Positions 54,283-64,000 are shown, numbered from the stretch's first letter. The stretch: DNA of 64,000 nt from Burkholderia sp. IMCC1007 (GCF_027257875.1 NZ_JAPVQY010000008.1:1-64000); one strand, 5' to 3'. Notes: a model not told the origin generated them from the letters alone. Numbers and translations: made by a program.

Positions 54283-54978
54283 TCAAGCCCGGCGCGAATC
54301 CTCATCGTGCTCGGAATCGGCGGCCCGCAGTAGCTCCGCCACGGAATTCAGAATGACGGCGGTCACGCCCCAGATATCGTATTCCTGATCCGCCCAGTAC
54401 CACGCGCCGGCGCGCTCGCCATCCGTGTATTGCCGCGGCAGGGCGGAATTCAACAGCGTGGCGAGCGGCAATTCGAAGATCTCTTCGACCTCGGCCGGCG
54501 CCGCCGCCCATGCGGCCGTGGCAGACACGAGGCCGATCACCGGGACGATGGCGTGATTACGCTTCCGTGTCTTATGGATCGGCAGACACCCGACCAATCG
54601 GACAGCGTTCGGGTCGAGGCAGATCTCCTCGAAGCTCTCGCGCAGTGCCGTGCATCCCACGTCGTGATCCGACTCCATCGGGCGGCCGCCGGGGAAGCTC
54701 ACATGCGAGGAATATTCGCTCAGGTTCGACGAGCGCTTGGTGAGCAGAACCGTCGGCGCTGGGCGTAGCACGACGGGCACCAGCACGGCCGAAAGTTTCC
54801 ACACGCCGCTAATGTCGTCGAACGATTCCTTTATCGCAGACCAGCTCGTCGAACCCGGAAGCCGGAAACGCTCCACGCCTCGCACGATGGACTCGACGAG
54901 AACGTGCGTTGCGCCGGTGTCCGGCAGCGACGCGGGTTGTTCGTCATCGGTATTCAGGGCGCCTTGGTCGGTTTTCAC
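54283..54978 (-). CDS. Nudix hydrolase, CoA-diphosphatase-like
   Basis: A 231-residue Nudix protein of the NudL/CoA pyrophosphatase type. It has the upstream SAVLVPVVLRP and LLTKRSSNLSEYSSHVSFPGGR, then the Nudix box with LRESFEEI. In that box the usual Gly after EE-hydrophobic is Cys (EEICL). The GTG at 54978 is preferred as start because GGAGGAGG lies 4-5 bases upstream; the frame stays open 46 codons further, without a ribosome site. It probably hydrolyses a nucleoside-diphosphate-linked substrate such as CoA. It is convergent with the nitronate monooxygenase gene. Confidence 0.85.
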   Translation of the reverse strand: MKTDQGALNTDDEQPASLPDTGATHVLVESIVRGVERFRLPGSTSWSAIKESFDDISGVWKLSAVLVPVVLRPAPTVLLTKRSSNLSEYSSHVSFPGGRPMESDHDVGCTALRESFEEICLDPNAVRLVGCLPIHKTRKRNHAIVPVIGLVSATAAWAAAPAEVEEIFELPLATLLNSALPRQYTDGERAGAWYWADQEYDIWGVTAVILNSVAELLRAADSEHDEDSRRA

Positions 54979-55210
54979 GTCCTCCTCCTGTATGGATGCA
55001 GCGGAAATACCTCGATGCGGTTGTTCCTGTTCAGCGAGCGCGTCGATGCTGGCGCGATCACGATACCGTATTTTGCGAAATGTCCGCGGCGTTCGAGGTC
55101 GACCGGAAGCCGGCATCGGGTTCGGCTTGAGTGAACGGAAAATCCGGTATCACGGACATGCCTGCGGCGACGAGCACCTCGTCATTCCCAGCTACTCCGT
55201 TCAGAGCCCG

Positions 55211-55238
55211 AAAAGCAAAAACCCGCCTTCCGGGCGGG
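55211..55238 (-). terminator. intrinsic terminator on the minus strand
   Basis: On the minus strand CCCGCC/GGCGGG form a stem with a 5-base loop followed by TTTTTGCTTTT. The only upstream gene on that strand is the GntR gene ending at 55481, so the terminator lies 240 bp past its stop, with a LacI remnant in between. Confidence 0.78.
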
Positions 55239-55460
55239 CGCTCGGGTATCGCCCGCATCGGGCCGCGCGGGCGCTGGCGGAAGGGCGCGCGCCGACGGTC
55301 GCGCTGATGGTGTCGAGCATCGCGAACCGGTTCTATCCGCATCGGACTCGCGGTCGAGCGCGCAGTGCGCCGCAACGGGCAGTTTTTGATCATCCGCAAT
55401 ACGAATGAAGATCCGTTGCAGGGGCGCGCGTATCTCGACCAGATCGCCGGGGCAAGAGAG
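55239..55460 (+). pseudogene. LacI-family regulator remnant with frameshift
   Basis: The plus strand from 55239 encodes ALGYRPHRAARALAEGRAP, TVALMVSSIANRFYP, which is the hinge-helix and start of the effector domain of LacI regulators. Near 55337 the similarity moves to another frame (RIGLAVERAVRRNGQF, LIIRNTNEDPLQGRAYLDQ), then stops. The N-terminal HTH and most of the C-terminal domain are missing. This is a decayed fragment lying between the Nudix and GntR genes. The upstream part (54979-55210) shows nothing I can support. Confidence 0.8.
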
Positions 55461-55480
55461 GACTCCGTCGCCCGCTCGCC

Positions 55481-56122
55481 TCACCCGCCTTCGACGAGCC
55501 CCATCACGATCCGTCGCGCCGATTCGAGATGGGACACGGTCATCGCCCGCGCGCCGCGTGCATTGCGTGCCCGGCACGCTTGCAGGATCTCTTCATGCTC
55601 GACCTGGAACGACGGCGTATCCGCAAGCAGCGTCGTCTGCAGGCGTTCGTACCGCTCGACCTGGCCGCGCAGTTCCGCGATCGCCTGCAACAGCCGCGCG
55701 TTGCCGCAGCACGAATACAGCAGCGCATGGAATTCGCGATTGAGCTCGCCTTGCCGGCGCGGCACGCCGGATTCGCCGAGCAGCCGATGCACGAGTTCGG
55801 CGCGTGCCAGCGTCTCGTCGTCGAGCCGCTTCACGCTCCGGTAGATCGCATCGCCTTCGAGCAGCGCGCGCATGTCGTAGATTTCCTGCACGTCGGACGC
55901 ATCGAGCATGCGCACCACCGCGCCGCGATTGCGGAAGATGTCCAGCAGCCCTTCGCGTTCCAGGCGCTGGATCGCTTCGCGCATCGGAATCCGGCTGATC
56001 CCGAAACGCTCGGCAAGGTCGCGCTCGACGAGCCGTTCGCCTGCCTGCAACTCGCCGTTGATGATCATTTCCCGCAGCGATGCGGCCACCGCGTCCGCCG
56101 TGGAATCGAGTCTGGCTTCCAT
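55481..56122 (-). CDS. GntR-family regulator with FCD domain
   Basis: A 213-residue regulator. The winged HTH is at about residues 8-70 (GERLVERDLAERFGISRIPMREAIQRLEREGLL) and the FCD ligand domain is at about 78-205 (IYDMRALLEGDAIY, REFHALLYSCCGNARL, VEHEEILQACRARN). It is divergent from the OsmC gene, and TGGTATACCA lies 28 bp before its ATG. The ligand is unknown; FCD-domain GntR proteins usually respond to small carboxylates. Confidence 0.9.
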   Translation of the reverse strand: MEARLDSTADAVAASLREMIINGELQAGERLVERDLAERFGISRIPMREAIQRLEREGLLDIFRNRGAVVRMLDASDVQEIYDMRALLEGDAIYRSVKRLDDETLARAELVHRLLGESGVPRRQGELNREFHALLYSCCGNARLLQAIAELRGQVERYERLQTTLLADTPSFQVEHEEILQACRARNARGARAMTVSHLESARRIVMGLVEGG

Positions 56123-56149
56123 GCCTCTGGGCTCCTGAGTTTGGAATAA

Positions 56150-56159
56150 TGGTATACCA
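56150..56159. promoter_or_regulatory. GntR operator candidate
   Basis: TGGTATACCA, a perfect 10-bp palindrome with the TGGT/ACCA arms of FadR-type operators, between the divergent GntR and OsmC genes. It probably controls both. Confidence 0.75.
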
Positions 56160-56216
56160 AACGTGATTCCAGTGCCACAATGTCGGCCTCACGTTCCGAT
56201 AGCAGAGGAGAGCGAG

Positions 56217-56693
56217 ATGGCGCATGGCGAACACAAGTACCGCGTGGCAGTGGAGTGGGTCGGCAACCGCGGAACCGGCACGTCGGGGTATCGCGAATAT
56301 GGCCGCGATCATGTGATCCGCGCGGGTTCGAAGCCGGATATTCCCGGTTCGTCGGACGCCGCGTTTCGCGGCGATGCGGCGCGCTGGAACCCGGAGGATC
56401 TGCTGCTGGCGTCGGCTTCGGCGTGCCACAAGCTCTGGTATCTGCATCTGTGCTCGGATGCCGGGATCCGCGTGCTCGCGTACGTCGACGACGCCGAAGG
56501 CACGATGCTCGACAGCGCCGAACCAGGGCGCTTCACCGAAATCGTGCTGCACCCGCGCGTGACGATTCGCGCCGGCGACGATCGCGCGCTGGCGGAGCAA
56601 CTGCATCGTGCGGCGCATGCGAAGTGCTACGTGGCGAACTCCGTCAATTTCCCGATCCGGTGCGAGCCGGTGATCGAGTTCGCCGCGGGGTGA
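56217..56693 (+). CDS. OsmC-family protein
   Basis: A 158-residue OsmC/Ohr-fold protein. One redox cysteine is in SASACHKLWYLHL and the second is in HAKCYVANSVNFP; RWNPEDLLLAS is the conserved strand-helix joint. This subgroup (YVDDAEGTMLD) is related to OsmC peroxidases, but its physiological substrate is not established. The start has a GAGGAG site. The divergent GntR regulator with its TGGTATACCA site likely controls it. Confidence 0.88.
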   Translation: MAHGEHKYRVAVEWVGNRGTGTSGYREYGRDHVIRAGSKPDIPGSSDAAFRGDAARWNPEDLLLASASACHKLWYLHLCSDAGIRVLAYVDDAEGTMLDSAEPGRFTEIVLHPRVTIRAGDDRALAEQLHRAAHAKCYVANSVNFPIRCEPVIEFAAG

Positions 56694-56843
56694 CGCACGC
56701 CAGGAGTCGACGTTGAAGCTCTTGTCCGAAGACGGAAGGCTCGCGGCACCCTGGGTGTAACCGGCGCACCGGGTCGACGCGGCCGGCGTGCCGTTCGGTT
56801 CCACCGGCACGCGCGCCGCACGGGCGGCCGTTCCCGAGCATCG

Positions 56844-57794
56844 TTACAGCGCGACCCCGTACACGTCGCGCGCGGCCGCGCGGATCGCGTCGGCCATCAC
56901 CGCGACGGCCGGCGAATGCAGCCGGTCGGTGCGCGTGATGATCCCGAAATCGTCCATCCGGCAATCCATCTCCAGCGGCAGCACGGTGACGATCCCGTGT
57001 CGCGCGTAGTACAGCGCGACGTCCTCCGCGAGCACCGCGATCATGTCGCTCTGCTCGATCAATTGCGTGATGAACAGCAGCGCGGCCGTCTCGACGACGT
57101 TCGCCGGCGGCGCGAGGCTCGCGCGCTGGAACACCAGCTCGAAGCGATGGCGCAGCACGCTGCCGGCCGGCGGCATCACCCATGCGGCGCGCTGCACGTC
57201 GGCCAGCGACAGCGGCGCCTGCGCGAGCAGCGGATGGCCGGGCCGCACGACCGCGGCGACCGGTTCGCCGGTCAGCGGCTCGTAGCGCAGATGCAGCTTG
57301 TCGTGTTCGGCCGACAGCCGGCCGAGCACGATATCGAGCTTGTCCTGGGCCAGATGTTCGAGCAGCGCGTTGCTGGTGTCGATCTCGACGGACACGCGCA
57401 CGTTCGCATGCGTGCCCTTCACGGCCGCGACGGCCGGCGGCACGAGCCGCAGCCCCGGCGACGTGATCGCCCCCACCGCCACATGGCCGAGATGGCCGGC
57501 CTTCAGCGCGGCCAGCTCCTCGCGCGCCTGGTCGAGGCTGCCGAGCGCCGCGCGCGCGTGGCGGATCAGCGCGTCGCCGTACAGCGTCGGCCGCATCCCG
57601 CGCGGCAGCCGTTCGAACAGCACCGCGCCGATGGATTCCTCCAGCTCGCGCAGCAGCTTCGACGCGGCCGGCTGCGTCATGTTCAGCGCGGCCGCCGCGC
57701 GATGAATGCTGCCTTCGTCGGCGAGCGCGACGACCAGCAGCAACTGGCGCGTCTTCAGGCGGCTGCGGTTTCCCCACGGGCTGGCTTCGGTCAT
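56844..57794 (-). CDS. LysR-family regulator, GbpR-like
   Basis: A 316-residue LysR regulator. The HTH is at about residues 12-70 (LKTRQLLLVVALADEGSIH, MTQPAASKLLRELEESIG). The effector domain resembles GbpR, which controls sugar-binding protein genes in Azospirillum and Agrobacterium. It is divergent from the sugar-acid dehydratase gene across 114 bp that contain an AT-rich CGATATCG-type repeat. It is likely to regulate the adjacent sugar oxidation genes in response to L-arabinose or a related sugar. Confidence 0.88.
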   Translation of the reverse strand: MTEASPWGNRSRLKTRQLLLVVALADEGSIHRAAAALNMTQPAASKLLRELEESIGAVLFERLPRGMRPTLYGDALIRHARAALGSLDQAREELAALKAGHLGHVAVGAITSPGLRLVPPAVAAVKGTHANVRVSVEIDTSNALLEHLAQDKLDIVLGRLSAEHDKLHLRYEPLTGEPVAAVVRPGHPLLAQAPLSLADVQRAAWVMPPAGSVLRHRFELVFQRASLAPPANVVETAALLFITQLIEQSDMIAVLAEDVALYYARHGIVTVLPLEMDCRMDDFGIITRTDRLHSPAVAVMADAIRAAARDVYGVAL

Positions 57795-57805
57795 CGTACG
57801 GGTTT

Positions 57806-57832
57806 ATATCGATATCGGAATCGATATCGTAA
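57806..57832. promoter_or_regulatory. operator candidate between LysR and dehydratase genes
   Basis: The segment contains ATCGATATCG twice (57808-57817 as TATCGATATCGG-type text and 57820-57829), forming overlapping palindromes. It is in an otherwise GC-rich gap, 12 bases upstream of the LysR start. This is consistent with a LysR binding region. Confidence 0.55.
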
Positions 57833-57908
57833 TCGCCTAAAACGTCATTAGCGAGTTATCAAAATTCTCCCTAGACTGCGTCGGTATCCCGTCACCACAG
57901 GACTGACG

Positions 57909-59660
57909 ATGTCGGCAACAAAACCCAGGCTGCGCTCCGCCCAATGGTTCGGCACGAACGACAAGAACGGCTTCATGTACCGGAGCTGGATGAAGAACCA
58001 GGGCATCCCCGATCACGAATTCGACGGTCGGCCCATCATCGGCATCTGCAATACGTGGTCCGAACTGACGCCGTGCAACGCGCACTTCCGCAAGCTCGCC
58101 GAGCACGTGAAGCGCGGGATCTCCGAGGCGGGCGGCTTCCCGGTCGAGTTCCCGGTGTTCTCGAACGGCGAATCGAACCTGCGGCCCTCGGCGATGCTCA
58201 CGCGCAATCTTGCATCGATGGACGTCGAGGAAGCGATCCGCGGCAACCCAATCGACGCGGTCGTGCTGCTCGCCGGCTGCGACAAGACGACGCCCGCGCT
58301 GCTGATGGGCGCCGCGAGCTGCGACGTGCCGGCGATCGTCGTGTCGGGCGGCCCGATGCTGAACGGCAAGCTCGAGGGCAAGAACATCGGCTCGGGCACG
58401 GCCGTGTGGCAACTGCACGAAGCGCTGAAGGCCGGCGAGATCGACCTGCATCACTTCCTGTCCGCCGAAGCCGGCATGTCGCGCTCGGCCGGCACCTGCA
58501 ACACGATGGGCACCGCGTCGACGATGGCGTGCATGGCCGAGGCGCTCGGCGTCGCGCTGCCGCACAACGCGGCGATTCCCGCCGTCGATTCGCGTCGCTA
58601 CGTGCTCGCGCACATGTCAGGAATCCGTATCGTCGAGATGGCGCTCGAAGGGCTCGCGTTGTCGAAGGTGCTGACGCGCGCCGCGTTCGAGAACGCGATC
58701 CGCGCGAACGCGGCGATCGGCGGCTCGACCAATGCGGTGATCCACCTGAAGGCGATCGCGGGGCGCATCGGTGTGCCGCTCGAACTGGAAGACTGGATGC
58801 GCATCGGCCGCGACACGCCGACGATCGTCGATTTGATGCCGTCCGGGCGCTTCCTGATGGAGGAGTTCTATTACGCGGGCGGCCTGCCGGCCGTGCTGCG
58901 CCGGCTCGGCGAAGGCGGCCTGCTGCCGCACCCCGACGCGCTGACGGTGAACGGCAAGTCGCTGTGGGACAACGTGCGCGAAGCGCCGAACTACGACGAC
59001 GAGGTGATCCGCCCGCTCGACCGGCCGCTGATCGCAGACGGCGGGATCTGCATCCTGCGCGGCAATCTCGCGCCGCGCGGCGCGGTGCTCAAGCCGTCGG
59101 CGGCGAGCCCCGAACTGCTCAAGCATCGCGGCCGCGCGGTGGTGTTCGAGAACCTCGAACACTACAAGGCGACGATCAACGACGAAGCGCTCGACGTCGA
59201 TGCCAGCTCGGTGCTCGTGCTGAAGAACTGCGGGCCGCGCGGGTATCCGGGGATGGCCGAGGTCGGCAACATGGGGCTGCCGCCGAAGCTGCTGCGCCAG
59301 GGCGTGAAGGACATGGTGCGGATTTCCGACGCGCGGATGAGCGGCACCGCGTACGGCACGGTCGTGCTGCATGTCGCGCCGGAAGCGGCTGCCGGCGGCC
59401 CGCTCGCCGCGGTGCGCAACGGCGACTGGATCGAACTCGACTGCGAGGCCGGCACGCTGCATCTCGACATTTCGGATGACGAACTGCAGCGCCGCCTGTC
59501 GGACGTCGATCCGAATGCGGCACCGGGCGTGGCCGGACAGTTGGGCAAGGGCGGTTATGCGCGACTGTATATCGATCACGTGCTGCAGGCCGACGAGGGG
59601 TGCGACCTCGACTTCCTGGTCGGCACGCGTGGCGCGGAGGTGCCGAGCCATTCGCATTGA
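57909..59660 (+). CDS. IlvD/Edd-family sugar-acid dehydratase, probably L-arabonate dehydratase
   Basis: A 583-residue Fe-S dehydratase. The three cluster-region cysteines are in WSELTPCNAHF, LLAGCDKTTPALLMGA and AGTCNTMGTASTM, and IGGSTNAVIHL is the conserved barrel motif. The length and the NGFMYRSWMKNQG start fit the sugar-acid branch (L-arabonate, D-xylonate, D-fuconate) better than IlvD. With the KDA-type lyase/dehydratase and sugar dehydrogenase downstream it would dehydrate L-arabonate to 2-keto-3-deoxy-L-arabonate. The exact sugar is inferred from context. Confidence 0.88.
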   Translation: MSATKPRLRSAQWFGTNDKNGFMYRSWMKNQGIPDHEFDGRPIIGICNTWSELTPCNAHFRKLAEHVKRGISEAGGFPVEFPVFSNGESNLRPSAMLTRNLASMDVEEAIRGNPIDAVVLLAGCDKTTPALLMGAASCDVPAIVVSGGPMLNGKLEGKNIGSGTAVWQLHEALKAGEIDLHHFLSAEAGMSRSAGTCNTMGTASTMACMAEALGVALPHNAAIPAVDSRRYVLAHMSGIRIVEMALEGLALSKVLTRAAFENAIRANAAIGGSTNAVIHLKAIAGRIGVPLELEDWMRIGRDTPTIVDLMPSGRFLMEEFYYAGGLPAVLRRLGEGGLLPHPDALTVNGKSLWDNVREAPNYDDEVIRPLDRPLIADGGICILRGNLAPRGAVLKPSAASPELLKHRGRAVVFENLEHYKATINDEALDVDASSVLVLKNCGPRGYPGMAEVGNMGLPPKLLRQGVKDMVRISDARMSGTAYGTVVLHVAPEAAAGGPLAAVRNGDWIELDCEAGTLHLDISDDELQRRLSDVDPNAAPGVAGQLGKGGYARLYIDHVLQADEGCDLDFLVGTRGAEVPSHSH

Positions 59661-59844
59661 GCGGCAGGCACGGGCATACGGAAAAGGACTGCGGCGGGGC
59701 CTGAGGGAAACACAGCGACGCGCCGGATGTGATCGGGCGCGAAGGAAGAGAGTTGCGCAAGCGTTCACGTGCAGATGATGGCCGACCGCGACGCATGGGC
59801 CGACGCAAGCGCGCAAGCGCCAACGTGGGCTGACAGGAGACAAG

Positions 59845-61203
59845 ATGACGACGCAGTACACGCCCGCGCACGCCGCGGCGGACCAGTCCGATTCACCGGC
59901 AGCCGTCGACGAACGGCAATTGACCCGCCTGCTCACGCGCAAGCTCGTGCCGTTCCTCGCGCTGATCTATGTGGTCGCGTACGTCGACCGTACCGTCGTC
60001 GGCTTCGCGAAGCTCCACATGAACGCGGCGGTCGGCCTCGGCGATGCCGCATACGGGCTCGGCGCGGGACTCTTCTTCATCGGCTACTTCCTGTGCGAGG
60101 TGCCGAGCAACCTCGCGCTCGGACGCTTCGGCGCACGCGTGTGGTTCGCGCGCATCCTCGCGACCTGGGGCGTGATCACGATGGCGATGGCGCTCGTGCA
60201 GGGGCCGACCAGCTTCTACGTGCTGCGCTTCCTGCTCGGCGCGGCCGAAGCCGGCCTCTATCCCGGCATCCTGTACTTCCTCACGCAATGGTTCCCGATG
60301 CGAGACCGCGCCCGCGTGATCGGTCTGCTCGTGCTCGCGCAGCCGCTCGCCGGCATCGTGACCGGGCCGCTCGCCGGATGGCTGCTGTCGACGCACGGGT
60401 GGTTCGGCCTGTCGGACTGGCAGACGCTGTTCGTCGTCAGCGGCTTGCCGGCCGTGCTGCTCGCGTTGCCGACGCTGCGGCTGCTGCCCGAATCGCCCGC
60501 GCATGCGCGCTGGCTGAACGACGACGAACGCCGCTGGATCGCGCGGCAGCTCGCCGCCGACCGCGACGCCTATCGCCCCGATTCGCACCGCAATCCGCTC
60601 GCCGCGTTGCGCGACCGCCGCGTGCTGCTGCTCGCCGCGCTGTTCCTGCCGTTTCCGCTGTGCATCTACGGGCTGTCGCTGTGGCTGCCGACGATCATCC
60701 ATGCGTTCGGCACCGGCGATGCGGCGACCGGCCTGCTGTCCGCCGTGCCGTACCTGTTCGCGGTGGTCGGCCTGCTCGTCGTGCCGCGCCATTCGGACCG
60801 CAAGCGCGAGCGCTACTGGCACATCGTCGTCGTGTCGGCGGCGGCCGCCGTGACGATGGCCGCGAGCGCATGGGTGCAGCAACCGGCGCTGCAATTCATG
60901 TTCATCTGCTTCACCGCGTTTTCGCTGTATTCGATCCAGGCCGTCGTGTGGGCGCTGCCCGGCGAATTCCTGGCCGGCACGAGCGCCGCGGTCGGCATCG
61001 CCGCGATCAATTCGCTTGCGAATCTCGGCGGCTACTTCGGGCCGTACGGGATCGGGCTGATCAAGGCGTCGACCGGCAGCCTCGCGGCCGGCCTGTACTT
61101 TCTCGCGGCGACGCTGCTGTTCGCGGTGCTGATGACGTTCGTGGTCCGGGCTGCGCTGCGCACGCCCGAGCCGGCCGCGGGCGCATTCGCCCGCGAATCC
61201 TGA
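59845..61203 (+). CDS. MFS transporter of the anion:cation symporter type
   Basis: A 452-residue major facilitator protein with about 12 membrane segments. The first helix is KLVPFLALIYVVAYVDRTVVG, the ACS-family hallmark, and ERRWIARQLAADRDAY is in the central loop. ACS members carry organic acids and sugar acids such as galactonate. Its place between two enzymes of the sugar-acid pathway suggests uptake of the aldonate. The ATG has an AGGAGA-like site (ACAGGAGACAAG). Confidence 0.9.
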   Translation: MTTQYTPAHAAADQSDSPAAVDERQLTRLLTRKLVPFLALIYVVAYVDRTVVGFAKLHMNAAVGLGDAAYGLGAGLFFIGYFLCEVPSNLALGRFGARVWFARILATWGVITMAMALVQGPTSFYVLRFLLGAAEAGLYPGILYFLTQWFPMRDRARVIGLLVLAQPLAGIVTGPLAGWLLSTHGWFGLSDWQTLFVVSGLPAVLLALPTLRLLPESPAHARWLNDDERRWIARQLAADRDAYRPDSHRNPLAALRDRRVLLLAALFLPFPLCIYGLSLWLPTIIHAFGTGDAATGLLSAVPYLFAVVGLLVVPRHSDRKRERYWHIVVVSAAAAVTMAASAWVQQPALQFMFICFTAFSLYSIQAVVWALPGEFLAGTSAAVGIAAINSLANLGGYFGPYGIGLIKASTGSLAAGLYFLAATLLFAVLMTFVVRAALRTPEPAAGAFARES

Positions 61204-61252
61204 ACGCCTTGTTTTCCGGCTGAACGCCGATTCGACTGACGCAGGACCCACC

Positions 61253-62182
61253 ATGACATCGAGCAGCACACCGCGCTATCGCGGCATCTTTCCCGTCGTC
61301 CCGACGACGTTTTCCGATACCGGCGAGCTCGACCTCGCGAGTCAGAAGCGCGCGGTCGATTTCATGATCGACGCGGGCTCGGACGGGCTGTGCATCCTCG
61401 CGAACTTCTCCGAGCAGTTCGCGATCACCGACGACGAACGCGACGTGCTCACGCGCACGATCCTCGAACACGTCGCGGGCCGCGTGCCGGTGATCGTCAC
61501 GACGTCGCACTACAGCACGCAGGTCTGCGCGGCGCGCAGCCTGCGCGCGCAGCAGCTCGGCGCGGCGATGGTGATGACGATGCCGCCGTATCACGGCGCG
61601 ACGTTCCGCGTGCCGGAAGCGCAGATCTTCGACTTCTTCGCGCGCGTGTCGGATGCGATCGACATCCCGATCATGATCCAGGACGCGCCGGCGAGCGGCA
61701 CGCCGCTGTCCGCGCCGTTCCTCGCGCGGATGGCCCGCGAGATCGAACAGGTTGCGTACTTCAAGATCGAGACGCCAGGCGCGGCGAACAAGCTGCGCGA
61801 GTTGATCCGGCTCGGCGGCGATGCGATCGAGGGGCCGTGGGACGGCGAGGAGGCGATCACGCTGCTCGCCGATCTGCATGCTGGCGCGACCGGCGCGATG
61901 ACGGGCGGCGGCTTCCCGGACGGCATCCGGCCGATCCTCGAAGCATGGCGCGAAGGCCGTCACGACGATGCGTTCGCGCATTACCAGACGTGGCTGCCGC
62001 TGATCAATCACGAGAACCGCCAGTCCGGGATCCTCACCGCGAAGGCGCTGATGCGCGAAGGCGGCGTGATCGCGTGCGAGCGGCCGCGGCATCCGATGCC
62101 GGAACTGCACCCGGACACGCGCGCGGAATTGCTCGCGATCGCGCGCCGGCTCGATCCGCTCGTGCTGCGCTGGGCGCGCTGA
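61253..62182 (+). CDS. 2-keto-3-deoxy-sugar-acid dehydratase (DapA/NanA superfamily)
   Basis: A 309-residue class I aldolase-fold enzyme. The Schiff-base lysine is in VAYFKIETPG and the catalytic tyrosine region is in MPPYHGAT. The sequence (GIFPVVPTTFSDTGELDLASQ, GLCILANFSEQFA) is close to L-2-keto-3-deoxyarabonate dehydratase, which forms alpha-ketoglutarate semialdehyde in the non-phosphorylative arabinose pathway. It is co-directional, with gaps of 49 and 24 bp to its neighbours. Confidence 0.87.
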   Translation: MTSSSTPRYRGIFPVVPTTFSDTGELDLASQKRAVDFMIDAGSDGLCILANFSEQFAITDDERDVLTRTILEHVAGRVPVIVTTSHYSTQVCAARSLRAQQLGAAMVMTMPPYHGATFRVPEAQIFDFFARVSDAIDIPIMIQDAPASGTPLSAPFLARMAREIEQVAYFKIETPGAANKLRELIRLGGDAIEGPWDGEEAITLLADLHAGATGAMTGGGFPDGIRPILEAWREGRHDDAFAHYQTWLPLINHENRQSGILTAKALMREGGVIACERPRHPMPELHPDTRAELLAIARRLDPLVLRWAR

Positions 62183-63136
<954 letters not shown>

Positions 63137-63217
63137 CGCAGTGACGGCACGCGCCACCGCGAGCGCGACCCGCCACGACGGATGTTGAAGACCCAAGCCA
63201 ATACAAGGAGACACCGC

Positions 63218-64000
63218 ATGAACCGCACGAATCAGACGATCCGCCGCCACACCCTGCGCGCGCTGCTGGCCGCGCTTTGCATCGCGCCGCTCGGGATGAC
63301 GGGCGCCGCGCACGCCGATGCGCCGCTGAAGATCGGCTTCCTGGTGAAGATGCCCGAGCAGGCATGGTTCATCAACGAGCAGAACGCCGCGTCCGCGCTC
63401 GGCCAGAAGGAGAACTTCTCGGTCGTGAAGATCGGCACGCCGGACGGCGAGAAGGTGCTCGCCGCGATCGACAACCTCGGCTCGCAAGGCGCGCAGGGCT
63501 TCGTGATCTGCGCGCCCGACGTGCGCCTCGGGCCGGCGATCGCGTCGCGCGCGAAGCGCTACAACATGAAGTTCGTGACGGTGGACGACCAGCTCGTCGA
63601 CTCGACCGGCAAGCCGCTGCCGAACGTGCCGCACCTCGGGATGTCGGCGACCAAGATCGGCAACCAGGTCGGTCAGGCGATCGCCGACGAGATGAAGCGG
63701 CGCGGCTGGAAGCCAGAGGAAGTCGGCGCGCTGCGCATCACCAACAACGAACTGCCGACCGCGAAGCTGCGCACCGACGGCGCGACGCAGGCGCTGCTCG
63801 CGAACGGCTTCCGCAAGGACAACATCTTCGACGCGCCGCAGAAGACGACCGACGACGAAGGCGGCTTCAGCGCGGCCGCGCCCGTGCTCGCGCGTCATCC
63901 GAACATCAAGAAGTGGGTGGTCTACGCGCTGAACGAGGAGACCGTGCTCGGCGCGGTGCGCGCGACCGAACAGCTGCACATCCCGGCGGCAGACGTGATC
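63218..64000 (+). CDS. araF: sugar ABC transporter substrate-binding protein (3' end outside window)
   Basis: The first 261 residues of a periplasmic sugar-binding protein. The N-terminal signal peptide ends near GAAHADAPLK, and the mature start IGFLVKMPEQAWFINEQ is characteristic of arabinose-binding protein AraF. The ligand-domain text FVTVDDQLVDSTG and NNELPTAKLRTDGA agrees. The reading frame runs off the window. It follows the sugar dehydrogenase gene by 81 bp with an AAGGAG site, and is expected to be followed by araG/araH-type genes. This supports L-arabinose as the pathway substrate. Confidence 0.9.
   Translation, partial: MNRTNQTIRRHTLRALLAALCIAPLGMTGAAHADAPLKIGFLVKMPEQAWFINEQNAASALGQKENFSVVKIGTPDGEKVLAAIDNLGSQGAQGFVICAPDVRLGPAIASRAKRYNMKFVTVDDQLVDSTGKPLPNVPHLGMSATKIGNQVGQAIADEMKRRGWKPEEVGALRITNNELPTAKLRTDGATQALLANGFRKDNIFDAPQKTTDDEGGFSAAAPVLARHPNIKKWVVYALNEETVLGAVRATEQLHIPAADVI

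Overview
The window is GC-rich (roughly two thirds G+C) and has the gene content and codon habits of a Burkholderia cepacia complex genome. It appears to span the replication and partition region of a secondary chromosome, most likely chromosome 2. The evidence is a Rep_3-type initiator gene (repA, 17167-18531) preceded by a 1.3-kb array of 17 direct iterons, a parAB operon, and six copies of the palindrome TTTATGCGCATAAA (parS). Around these lies ordinary chromosomal metabolism rather than plasmid transfer genes. The organism name is an inference from gene content; I could not run a database comparison.

Layout. 1-2.6 kb: end of a 3-hydroxybutyrate dehydrogenase gene, a patatin-like phospholipase and a small membrane protein. 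2.8-7.1 kb: argC with a divergent LysR regulator, then a tartrate/D-malate dehydrogenase with a divergent DmlR-like regulator. 7.5-8.7 kb: a SnoaL-like protein and a TetR regulator with a palindromic operator. 9.4-12.4 kb: threonine catabolism (kbl-tdh) with a divergent XRE-cupin regulator. 12.4-21.9 kb: the replicon control region. It holds an SOS-boxed gene pair whose second gene is a tyrosine-recombinase homologue lacking its catalytic residues, a KfrA-like coiled-coil protein, the iteron origin, repA, parB, parA, parS sites and several repeats. 21.9-24.5 kb: ArsC-like reductase, ECF sigma with a zinc-finger partner, and an FMN reductase. 24.6-29.2 kb: a hybrid sensor kinase and an operon of response regulator, CheC-like phosphatase and diguanylate cyclase. 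29.3-40.4 kb: a hydrolase and the hopanoid block (hpnD, hpnE, shc, hpnG; hpnN-mlaA; hpnM). 40.5-44.3 kb: a NarL-type two-component pair and a Cache-GGDEF protein. 44.8-52.5 kb: the glycolate/glyoxylate operon glcDEFG-glcB with a divergent FadR-type regulator and a 291-bp TA-flanked inverted-repeat element inserted before glcB. 52.7-56.7 kb: a nitronate monooxygenase fused to a ferritin-like domain, a Nudix hydrolase, a LacI-family remnant, a GntR regulator and an OsmC protein. 56.8-64 kb: a non-phosphorylative sugar (probably L-arabinose) pathway with a divergent LysR regulator, ending inside the sugar-binding protein gene.

How it fits together. RepA presumably binds the iterons (consensus near GGTGAGGNTTTTCGGGA). 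ParB on the parS cluster together with ParA partitions the replicon. Single iteron-like sites also occur far from the array, at about 4.9, 7.5, 9.3 and 14.1 kb on the minus strand. One more lies at 31.4 kb on the plus strand inside the hpnD reading frame, where it forces a rare AGG codon. These outlying sites, and the SOS-box-preceded catalytically dead recombinase, are the most unusual things in the window.
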